NCBI RefSeq assembly: GCF_047948215.1
Contig: NC_134461.1
Coordinates: forward strand, 126,924,512-126,988,511
Source of the DNA: Lycorma delicatula
Taxonomy: Eukaryota > Arthropoda > Insecta > Hemiptera > Fulgoridae
Length of the DNA: 64,000 bases
Direction of reading: 5' to 3'
The notes below the pieces were generated by a model, which saw nothing but the letters and a program-made list of their open reading frames with translations, was not told the origin of the DNA and ran no database searches. This document shows positions 1 through 9,722 of the stretch, piece by piece. Every line of letters starts with the position of its first letter. Positions within the stretch are counted from its first letter, which is position 1. A program made the position numbers and the translations under genes.

Positions 1-364
1 CTGTAGAATTGTTAACTTTTTTTTACAATCAGTCCTCTTATAGATCATGCATACAGAGTCCTGACTTCAAAAATTTAATGTTTCTTTTGTAACATTTACT
101 GTATTTATCTTAAATTCTTTCAGTATTTTAACAAGAGATTCTCTATGTAACGTAACATATGCCTTTTTAAATTCCACAAAATGAACTATTAATTCCAGAT
201 TTTTTTTTTTGCTATTGTAAAATTAATTTTTTTATTACAATAAAATGAATTTATATTAATGAAATAAGTAGATATTAGTGAAAAGTTTTATTCTATATTT
301 GATATAGTGCAAAAATACTGGTATTCTAATTTGAACAATATACATTTTATAAATATATATATCT
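1..364. other. AT-rich intron sequence, nothing identified
   Basis: This stretch is low-complexity AT-rich sequence with no open frame longer than background. It is most likely intron of the smash-like gene, because the first visible exon needs an upstream partner. That is inference. Confidence 0.5.
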
Positions 365-1683
365 GGTGACATACGGGAGACGGATGGTTTTGAACTGCAT
401 AATACTGAGAGCACGGTAGTGGGAGAATGCTATGGTGGGGATACTTCTACTCCTCACAAGATGTCATTTCAATAACAATGGAACCATGGAACTTGCAATA
501 TCAGATGTTCATGTATGACAGTTTTATTAAAAGTGGTGAGTCTATTATAGCTGTACAGTGACTCTTTCATATTAAATTCAATACTGGTCAGCATAGAGCT
601 GTTCCGAGTCATAACAAAATCCTCAGATGGTGGAACATTTAAGATCAACTGGAAACATTATGAATAAGATGCATAAACGCCTGACACAGTGTAATGAGAC
701 TGGAAGACATAGCAAGGGTAAGGGAAGCATTATTCAGATGTCCAGGATGATCAGCTAGACGACATGCTAGTGAGTTAGCGATCAATCGTGAATCGCTTAG
801 ATGATTTTACATAAAGAATTAAGTTTCCACCCATACAAAATTCTTATTGTGTAACAGTTAGAAGTGATAGATTTTGCTGCATGTGAGGACTTAGTTTACA
901 CAATGCAAGTGATTTTGGGATTGAATGAAAGTACAAGATTAATGATGAGCAGTGAAGTTCATTTTCATCTGAACGGGACCGTAAATAAGCAAATCCTGCA
1001 TTACTGGGCTCCTGAACATCCACACATCATTCACCAGCATCCTCCGCACTCTCAACAAGTGACAGTCTAGTGTGCTGTTGGATCTTTTTGTATTATCGGA
1101 CCATATATTTTTGAGGAAAATGGCATTAATGTCACTGTTAATTTGACTCGATACACTCACTGCTTCAAATCTTCTTCAGGCCAGAACTGTGAAGATGAAA
1201 AATCGCTTTAAAAGATGTTTGGTTCCAGAAGGATGGTGCTGCAGCACACATCGCAAATGATTCAATGGTAGTTGTTTGACACATGTTTCCTGAACACATC
1301 ATTTCCCGCTTTGGAATGTTCCATGGCTTCCAAAATCTTCTGACTTATCAGTCTGCGACTATTTTCTGTTGAGGTACCTCAAAAGCTGTGTCTACAAGCA
1401 CAAACCCTACAGTTTGGACGAGTTAAAAAATGCCATAATTCAAGAAATTCCTACCATTTCTCCTGAGAGATGTTGGCCCATGTGATTATGGATTTCGAAA
1501 AGAAACTTGACATCTGCATTCAGATTGATGGACTTCACCTCAAGAACATTATTTTTCAAAAATTAGTGAACATAATTACATTCAAATGGCATGTATTGAG
1601 CTTTAATTTTGTATCAGTAAATATAATTTAATTTTTAAATTAATAGAGTATTGCTGATTTAAAAACCATCCATCAATTTTTCA

Positions 1684-1685
<2 letters not shown>
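365..1685 (+). pseudogene. Tc1/mariner-like DDE transposon relic
   Basis: Three reading frames together resemble the helix-turn-helix plus DDE_3 transposases common in insects. Around 600-850 is an HTH-like part (SARRHASELAINRESLR). At 864-1070 is the region that in the family reads 'sees/sdE-aHFhLsG.vNkqn' (here SSEVHFHLNGTVNKQ). At 1320-1560 is the end of the catalytic core (PKSSDLSVCDYFLLRYLKS) and a C-terminal helix ending HLKNIIF. The third Asp is present in VCDYF; stops and frameshifts break the rest. The ends share a 'ggatggttttkaa' inverted match (about 379-394 and 1660-1680), suggesting short TIRs. Dead copy; assignment to the IS630-Tc1-mariner superfamily is secure, the subfamily is not. 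Confidence 0.8.

Positions 1686-1733
<48 letters not shown>
1681..1733. repeat. (CT)n-(TA)n microsatellite
   Basis: A run of ct/tc dinucleotides passes directly into a ta run at the right edge of the preceding transposon relic. Simple repeat, seen directly. Confidence 0.9.
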
Positions 1734-1849
1734 GAATTTACTACAATTTTTTTCACTCTGTGTGAAAAAATATAATATATGTATATAATAAATATATATA
1801 TATAATAACAAGACATATTTTACATAAAAATATTATCTTTATTTACCTA

Positions 1850-1960
1850 ATCTCTTGGGTTAATTAATCAACTATACAAACTTATAAATTAAATACACTA
1901 CGTTTCACTTAGTATTCTCTAAGCTTCCTCAGGTGACAGTACAGAAGAGGAAAATAATAT
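1850..1960 (-). ncRNA. Hammerhead-like core motif, possible Penelope-type element fragment
   Basis: On the minus strand, bases 1932 down to 1902 read CTGAGGA, then a self-complementary segment (GCTTAG / CTAAGT with a 6-base loop), then GAAAC. This is the arrangement CUGANGA - stem II - GAAA of the hammerhead ribozyme catalytic core, which is known from the ends of Penelope-like retroelements. I could not find a convincing stem I or a clean GUH cleavage triplet, so activity is doubtful. No reverse transcriptase is seen nearby. Confidence 0.35.
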
Positions 1961-2000
1961 TAAATAAATTACATAATATATATATATATATATATATATA

Positions 2001-4157
2001 GTTACCCCAACGAATCTACGAGCTTGTGACGTTATGTGCTGACATCTCATATTATTGTTTTCCAAAACATTATTTTTGCGTCTAATTATTATTTTAATTT
2101 AATTTTTCGACTTACAAATAAGGATGCCTAAGCAATACATTTATCTTGTTGTGTGTTGAATTCTTTCCACTTGAGTTGATTACATGTATAAAAATGCTTA
2201 ATGACTCAATCTTGTAAACAATAACAATTTCTTAACCAATGACTAATACTCTGATTGGTATTATGTATCGGCCTAAAAAACTTATACATGCAGTTAGAAA
2301 TGACATCTTTCGTCATGATTATATTTAGATCCATCACTTGTAGTACACAATGTGTGTATAAAGAAATAAATTTTAGTTCAGTTTATATTGTGTTCAGTGA
2401 AGGTATTTGGATAACGTTTTTGTGCAGTTATATTATTTTATAATTACTCATTGTTTTTTGCAAATTTTTTGTAATATATTATTTTTTTGTTTTATTTTTG
2501 TTTGTGTGTTATTATTGCAGTTTGTTATTGCAGAATTTAAATACATAGTTAAAAAAAAACTTAAGAAGAAAAACATTGTTAAGAAGAAAAAACATGTGAA
2601 GTTATCAATAATGTTTATGATTTTATGAAAAAAGAAGCTCTAAAATCAGCTAAATTAACTGACAAAAATCATATAATTGGCATTCAAAAACGTGACGAAA
2701 GAACTGGTGCTGCTTGTGGGTTATCAAAAACACAAGTTCAAAAACTCAGAAGAGAAAAAAAATACTTGATTTTTCAATCAACATCCCATTTGTGTTCTTT
2801 TAGCACGCCGAAAAAGTATAAACAACGTTTGAAACCTGTCATTGGACTAGACAGTTTTGATTTAGGTGTAGTTAAAAGAACAGTTGAATTTCATTCAAAG
2901 AAGAATGAATTACCTACTTTAAAAAAAATAAGGCAAAAACTTCAGTCATCTATTGATTTTAAAGGCAGTGAATCAACTTCAGCTGTTATTTTGAAAGAGT
3001 TAGCTTTCAACTGTGTAAAACTGAAAATAACAGAAAATGTTTAATTGAGAAATTCGATATCAAGTAAAAGATAATTGAGTATTTGCAGGCAATGCTACAA
3101 TTGTTTATTTAGATCAAACGTACATTTTAAGTTTGCATTGTTTGACAAAGTCGTGGTCTGATAGTATTGTTGAGGGACTTCACGTGCCGATTAATAAAGG
3201 TGACCATGTAATAGTAATTCATGCTGGAGGAGAAATCGGTTTTATTCCAAACGCGTTTAATTTGGAAAGCCAGTTCAAAAAGTGGCGACTACCATGGCAA
3301 CATGAGTACAAACAATTTCTTGAAATAGGCGCATGAAGAATTGATTCTAAATCTTTCACCAATGTCAGTAGTAGTTGTTGATAATGCTCCTTATCATGAT
3401 ACAGGTATTGATAAAGCGCCAAATTCTAACTCCAGAAGAAAAGATATGATCGATTGGCTGGAGAAAACCCATATTCTGTATACTTCAGAAATACTGAAAC
3501 CACAATTACATGAATTAGTAGTTACATAAAATTAAAGTACAAAAATATCACTTGGATGAACTTTAGAAAAAAAACATGGGAATCATGTTCTTAGACTCCG
3601 TAACATCCTGATTTGAATCCGATTGAGATGGTATGTTCAGCTGTAAAAAGACATGTGGCAAGTCTTAACCCAACATTTTCTTTCACAAATGTTGAAGAAT
3701 TAACTACAGAAAAAATTAATTACATGAATGAAGATGACTGGAAACCCTATGTGAAAAATTAAAAAATATTGAAAAAGATATGAAAAACTGGAACCACTAA
3801 TAGGTGAAATGACAACGTTATATGATACGTGTGGACTCTGGTAGTGAAAGTGACAGTGATAACGATTCGTTTAGCGAGGATGGTGAACTTGCTAGAAATT
3901 TCAATTAGATGCATGAAGAGAATTCAAGTAAGCTTTTGTTTATTATTAAAAATTAATTTAGTACAAATAAAGGTTATAAATGAATTAATTACGTATTTTT
4001 TATAATCAGTAAATTTAAATATGATAGTTATTACCGTGTACAATATGATAATAAGTAATACTTCGATTTGATACGTGGAGTTGATGTTTTCAGGCCGAGT
4101 AGTAATATGCAGTCTGCTCGTGACATCACAAGCTCGTAAACTGGCTGGGCCTAGTAT
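2001..4157 (+). mobile_element. TIR DNA transposon with decayed DDE transposase
   Basis: The ends are inverted repeats. The left end (about 2001-2056) carries tacgagcttgtgacgttatg; the right end (about 4104-4155) read backwards carries tttacgagcttgtgatgtca. Both are flanked by TA-rich sequence, compatible with a TA duplication. Inside, open pieces at 2625-3044, 3133-3336 and 3341-3529 match a DDE_3 transposase type that I know as multicopy in aphids and planthoppers: a YLDQTYI-like first Asp segment, then VIVIHAGGEIGFIP, VVVVDNAPYHDTG with the second Asp, and HPDLNPIEM with the catalytic-triad end near 3600-3640. Stops and frameshifts separate the pieces, so it is inactive. It sits in the intron before exon A. 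Confidence 0.8.
2625..3780 (+). pseudogene. Broken DDE_3-type transposase of the 2001-4157 element
   Basis: The N-terminal 139 residues (from 2625) contain a helix-turn-helix-like basic region with GLSKTQVQKLRREKK. The catalytic part follows in other frames: ILSLHCLTKSWSDSIVEG, then HAGGEIGFIP (about 3222-3252), VVVVDNAPYHDTG (about 3370-3408), KAPNSNSRRKDMIDWLEKT, and a downstream NPIEM segment near 3617. At least three frame changes or stops are needed to link the parts. The long AT-rich frames at 2255-2628 just upstream are low-complexity and were not counted. Confidence 0.75.
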
Positions 4158-4358
4158 ATATAAATATACATATTTATCTGTGTTCTGTGTATGTAGGAAA
4201 AAAATAAGTAGGGCTTTTATGTTGAATATTTTTTCCAAATAAGTGAAATAAAATTTCTATTAATAGTTAAAGTAGTTAAATTGCCAATTAATTAATGGTA
4301 TAAATTACAGACAACTTTTAATTTACTTTTTACAACGGGAATACTTTTATGTTTACAG

Positions 4359-4491
4359 AAATTCCAGGGGCCGAAAATTAAGTCTACCTTTGTATCAGGA
4401 TGATGATAATGATTTAAGTGATTTAGGTATTAGTACTTGTAGTAAATCATCTTCTACTAGTTCTACTATTACAGAAGAAGCTCAAAACAAT
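4359..4491 (+). CDS. smash: smash-like exon A (first one visible)
   Basis: The acceptor is tttacag before 4359 and the donor is gtaagt at 4492. The first base completes a codon begun in an exon outside the window; 44 full codons follow and the exon ends in phase 0. The peptide starts NSRGRKLSLPLYQDDDND and becomes Ser/Thr-rich with an acidic patch. It has no recognisable fold. It is too short to show up as a long open frame, but it reads straight into the next exon (…EEAQNN then DDTFEREQ…). The basic RGRKLSLP stretch looks like a possible phosphorylation site, which is inference. Confidence 0.75.
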
Positions 4492-5660
4492 GTAAGTGTC
4501 ATTAACATTAACCCTATTTTATTATTGATTAATTATTAGTCATTTTGTATATTTTTAAAGTTTTGATGAATATTTTTTAGTATTTGCAAAAAAAAATCCA
4601 AAAATGGTTAATATCATATTGTTTTCGTGAAATGAAAAAATAAATTTATGTTTGAGACAGCAAGGGAATTATTGTATTACCATTTCAGATGTTACAGTTG
4701 AATAACAGTGAATCAGCTTGTCTTCTTTTGTCTTATAACACTTTCATACAATTGTCGATCATCATGAAAAAATGTAACAATTTAAAAATACTTTTAGCTG
4801 CTAATATTTATAATATTTGAAAATTGTGCTTCTAAAAGATCTCACCAGAGATAGTTATATGGATCCTTTCTTTGTAACTGGACTGTGATCAAAATTTTAA
4901 AAATATTTTATGAAATTTCTTATTAAGTATTTCAATAATATAATCACTTGATTATGAATGAGTATTCAAAGTACTTAAATTATTCTAGCAGTGTTAGTTG
5001 GCACTACTGAACTTGAATTATCAAATTATGACTTGCCTCTAAATTCCATTACTTCTCATGTTAACATTTATTCACAAATATCAATCATATTCTTATGAGA
5101 TAAATTTCATATTTATAAGAAATTTTGTGATCTATACTGTGTTGGAAGTATTTAAGCAACTGCATACTATAAGGATTCATTATTGTCTTTTATTTTTGTC
5201 TTTGTGTAAATTCAATATGTATTGAATTTTATTATTGTTATGAGTTAAGAACTATGTACAAATATATTCATTGACATTGTTTATAGTTTTTTTATAAAAA
5301 AGAATGCTTACTTATGATTGATATAAAAGTGATAGATAAGTGGTAGATCTGAGGTTTTAACTATAAAATAAATGTCTACTCTTACTTCTCTGACTCTAGC
5401 CTTTTTTCTTTACAAACAGTATTATTTCATCAGTTGATAGAATATGTACTCTTGATATCTTTGCTGTAATTGCAAAATGTTTTACAAATAATGTTGTACA
5501 TTAAATGACAAACAGGATAGTATTTTTATTGTTAGTTTTTTTTAGTATATTTCATGTTTATTGTATTATGCTAATATAATTAAATGAAATTTTTATTTCT
5601 CTCATTTGTTTAATTATATTAACAAGAATTTTATTACTAATCTGAATTATTTTTGTATAG
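4492..5660. other. Intron between exons A and B
   Basis: This is AT-rich intron of 1.17 kb with a gtaagt donor and a ttttgtatag acceptor. I see no repeat or coding signal in it. Confidence 0.7.
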
Positions 5661-7943
5661 GATGACACTTTTGAGAGAGAACAAGAATTGGTGTCAGAAA
5701 ATAGTACAAATCAGAAACGTGTTAACCAGAATGGTACAAGTTTAAATGGCCATAATGATGAGGATTCATCTAAAACTTCTTCTTCAGAAACAGAAGAATA
5801 TACTTATGAAAGAGCTATACAAAGTTATGTTAATTATGCAGAAACTAGAGGGAAATCAAGAAATATAAGATCATCCTCTGAAGAAAGTAATTATAGTGGA
5901 TTTACAAAGAAATCACCTGCAGTACCTGTTAAACCGAGACGTGGATCAACACCAAAAATTGAAGAAAAATTATCTGAATTAGAACAGCTTAAAAAACGGT
6001 CTATGTCGACAACTGATCTCAGTACTGGTGATACAAATAGAAAACAGATCGTTGTCCCAAAGGTCGATATAAATAAAAGAAGAGAATTGTTTGAAAAAAT
6101 TCCTGATCAAGAAGAATCATCATCAAAATTGAATCATCGCCTCTCTGGTGACTTTTCTTCAAGTAAAAGCATTAGAGAAAGGTTATCTTCATTTGGCAAA
6201 CAAGTTGAAGAATCACCTGCAAAGAAAACTATTAATAGGTTATCTGGTGAAATTTCAGTAAAAGATAGGCTGTCGACGATTGAAAAATTTCAATCCACAG
6301 AAAATTTAAGTACAACAGGAAAGATTAATAAAGGTACATCCGAAAATATTTTAAATGCACCATCTGTGAGAGATCGTTTGAATTCATTAGAAAAATCTGT
6401 TAATAAAGATATTGTGAAAACAGTTAATACTGACAAAATTATTACAAAAGAAGAAAATGAAACAATAAGTTCAGTTGAATCGGCTATTGAAAATTATAAT
6501 GCGTCTGTAAAATCTACAAGCGGTAATACTGACACTGAATTTAAAACAGAAAATTGTAATTCAACTGATTCAAAAGTGAATGAAGAAGAAAATGAATGTT
6601 ATAAAACAGTTAGAGTTGATGAGCACATAGAAAGGACATCAAGTCCAGAAGATGTTGAAATTTATCAAACAAATCATCAGCAGCATTTCAGACACAGGTC
6701 TTTGGACAGTTTAGATATAGATTCAACTGAAGGATTAAATAATGAATGTTTTGAAAGAGTTCAAAGTCTTGAAGATTTAGACTTTTGTAGAAATTATCCA
6801 GCTTCTTCATTAAGCGGAGATACAGATAGAGAAGATAGCGGAATTCATACCGCTGATGTTTCAAGTTCTGTCAGTCAAGCCGATGATTGTGATTCACATT
6901 TGGATAGCTCTTCGGTCGATACTGAGTTTAAATTTCAACACCATCCTACTATTGCTGAAGAAATAACTAGAAAAACAATAATTGAAAATTCAGTTCATTC
7001 AAACAGCGAAGATTCGTCAGTCGTTATAACTCAAAATAATCAGATTGGTGTAAGTTGCGTTGACAATGATAATAATACTTTGCAGGTGATGGTGGTAACT
7101 TCAAGTGATAATTCTTCTTTAGCTTCTCTGTCATCTTCTTCTTCTTCTACTTCATCTATTGTTACTACTTCTTCTTCCTCCTTAAAATTACCTTTACGAA
7201 CAGATCTTAATGATCCGCTGCCAGTTATCCCAGAATGTCCTTCCGAACCTGTTACACCTTCTGATATTATTGTATCTTTGGTTGCTTGTGATGAGGGGGA
7301 AGGCGATAAAAATTTAGATTCTATATCTACCGATAATTATAATGGTGATGCTTCTTGTATTATGCTATCGAATGAAGGTGATAATTCAGTTCCTGAAGTA
7401 GCTGTTGAAAAAGGAACTGTAAATGTTGTTTCAGATGGTGGTAATGCAGGTAAAAATGATATTGATGTTAATATGATCGATAATGATATAAAAAATTACG
7501 ATAATTATAATGTAAATATTAATAATATTATTATTACATCTGATTCTAATTGTTTAAATGCATCTAACAGTGTTGTAAATAATGAAAATACTTTTAATAC
7601 AAATGTAGATACTCAATCATCATCTGATGATGTAAATAAAGAAAATAATGGGCTTATAGATTCTTCTGTAAAGCTGGTTATGGATTCTTCATCTTCTTTA
7701 CCTGATGTATCTAATAATATAACTGGAATTATTGAGCTTAACGATAATCACATGCTAAATTATGAAACTTGTGGTGATTTAGTGGTTTGCATGAGTGATA
7801 AAAATGATGATAGTGAATCTGATATTAAAAAAGAAAGGAGACAAACTGTTATTGAAGTATGTGAAAAAGTTAATGCTGCAGATTTGTCTTCTCCCCTTTC
7901 AACACCTGTTATCACTGTTGATGAATTCAACTTTACCAAAGAG
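5661..7943 (+). CDS. smash: smash-like large exon B: disordered Ser/Asp-rich region
   Basis: The acceptor is ttttgtatag before 5661. The donor is GAG|gttagt at 7944, just before an in-frame stop at 7959-7961, so the open frame is cut by splicing and does not end the protein. The exon has 761 codons and both ends are in phase 0. Codons about 86-92 hold AVPVKPRR, a possible SH3 ligand. VDINKRRELFEKIPD is at about 135. Three related repeats follow at about 170, 200 and 235 (SIRERLSSFGK, SVKDRLSTIEK, SVRDRLNSLEK). RHRSLDSLDI and QSLEDLDF lie near 345-370, and DREDSGIHTADVSSSVSQAD near 389. A poly-Ser run sits near 485-508, followed by an Asn/Asp-rich tract. The whole exon is predicted to be unstructured; no enzyme motif is seen. 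A one-exon gene starting near 5688 is unlikely because the frame stays open up to the acceptor and the neighbouring exons fit. Confidence 0.85.
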
Positions 7944-8139
7944 GTTAGTGATGAAAAATAATGTAGAACTACTAATAAAATAAAGTTTTCTTGTAATAGA
8001 TTTGTTTAAAGTAGTGTATACATAAGATTTATCTTTATTTTATATTATGTCTTTAGATAAATATTTTATTAATGATGGAAAGTACATTACAGTACAATTA
8101 TATTAATAATACTTTACACTAATAGCATGGGTAATACCC

Positions 8140-9722
8140 AGAGGTCATAAAGTCATACAACCCTTGAGTAAATAAACTGTATAGTTAAATAAATGTTATT
8201 TAATCATAGAATTATTTTAATTGTTTAATACAGAGAACTAAACAAATTATAGTTTTAATTTTTTCCCGAATTTACATGTCATAATAAATGTTCAAAATGT
8301 AAATTATGAGCTTTGATGCAGTCAACTCGTTTCTTTATGTGCAACTTTCCTTAGAATTGTGCTGTGATGTTAGAGATGCTATCTTTAATATTTTCTTTCA
8401 ATTCAATCAAAGCGTATGGATTTTCTTGATAACAATTTCTTTCAGGTGAACTCATAAATAAAAATGTAATGGTGAAAGATCTGGGGGATTGGAGATAAAG
8501 TCTGCAGGAAATTGCGCAGTCATCAAAAAATTCATGTAACAGTTCCACAGTCAAATCGGCTGTCTAGCATGTAGCACCATCATACTGTAACCAGCACTTT
8601 CTCTTCAGTTTCAAGACAGGCTATAACATTTGTTATAATTTCTGAATATCATTCTGCGTTTAATGTTTCCATGATGAAAATGAGTCTGATCACTAATTGT
8701 CATGAAATCATGCACCAAACCCAACTTTTTGAGATTGCTTCAGTTAAACTGATAAATGTGAGGATTCTCAGAAATTTATACTGTATGTTTTGGCTGTTAA
8801 TGTATCCAGAAAGGTGAAAATACACTTCATCTGAATAAAGAAATTTATTGTACAAAGCACGCATACCCCCTCAAATAAAATGTCTGAACTGTCTACAGAC
8901 AAATTCTTTTTTTTTGTAGCCTTGTAAACAGCCCTGAACAAAAATTCAGTTTATTGAGAAAGTTTCCTGAGTGATTTTCTTGGAGAAAATAAAAACTGTT
9001 CATAAATGTCATGCAAACTGTCATCTTGTAATACTGATAGATGACAACTGTGTTTACTCTTCATTTCATATTTCAGGAAATCTGGACACTAATGAGAAAT
9101 AGTCAATGTATATATTATTACACTTTCAGGAAAATTAGCCTGTAATTAATTAGCATAATTTATTAATCATAGTCTTATATTGTCATTCAGAAAAAGACAG
9201 AGCGATTAAATAATGTTCCACAAGAAATATATATTACTTGAAATAGTGTTGTTAAATTGCTGGCACAGACTGAGAGATGATAACCCACTGGATTGGTCTA
9301 GTGGTGAATGCGTCTTCCCAAATCAGCTGATTTGGAAGTTGAAAGTTCCAGCATTGAAGTCCTAGTAAAGGCAGTTACTTTTATGCGGATTTGAGTACTA
9401 GATCGTGAATACCGGTGTTCTTTGGTGGTTGGGTTTCAATTAGCACACATCTTAGGAATGGTCGAACTGAGACTGTACAAGACTATACTTCATTTACACT
9501 CATACATATCATCCTCTGAAGTAATACCTGAATAGTAATTCCTGGAGGCTAAACAGGAAAAAGAAACACTGAGAGATGATGAGTCAAGTATTTTACGCAT
9601 TTTGATCTTGTCTAATACAGTATCAGCAAAACATTTGCCTCCCAGAAACTTTGTAACAACAAACTTACAAGTTCAGGATTGGTGTCCACTTCAGGTTGCA
9701 TGACTTTATGAACACTCTATAT
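8140..9722 (-). mobile_element. Tc1/mariner-like element with TIRs, split by a SINE
   Basis: The left end (about 8143-8165, tcataaagtcatacaaccc) and the right end (about 9694-9716, ggttgcatgactttatga) are inverted copies. The minus strand in between decodes to a decayed transposase C-terminus. 8351-8554 gives SPERNCYQENPYALIELKEN and a helix NIKDSISNITAQF, and further left HNLHFEHLL, the usual end of this DDE family. The normal SPDL(T/S)PxDFFLW block is altered to YLQSPRSFTITFLF, so the third Asp is lost. A SINE is inserted at 9282-9567. Inactive relic. Confidence 0.75.
9282..9567 (+). mobile_element. tRNA-derived SINE, tail type A (286 bp)
   Basis: The 13-bp direct repeat actgagagatgat at 9269-9281 and 9568-9580 is a target-site duplication. 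The head has a box A-like tggtctagtgg and a decayed box B; the copy contains aaatcagctgatttggaag and ends ggaggctaaacaggaaaaag. It matches the copies at 35911 and 53521 over its length. It is inserted within an older Tc1-like element. Confidence 0.9.

Noticed and set aside
2255..2628. Open frames of 62 and 73 codons left of the DDE relic.
   Set aside because: They are Phe/Tyr/Lys-rich low-complexity products of T- and A-rich sequence inside the transposon's non-coding part.
7795..7983. Open frame overlapping the end of the large exon in another frame.
   Set aside because: It is a shadow of exon B; the composition and splice phases favour the main frame.
9282..9360. Possible tRNA gene (box A tggtctagtgg).
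   Set aside because: No intact cloverleaf or proper box B spacing; it is the head of a SINE with target-site duplications.
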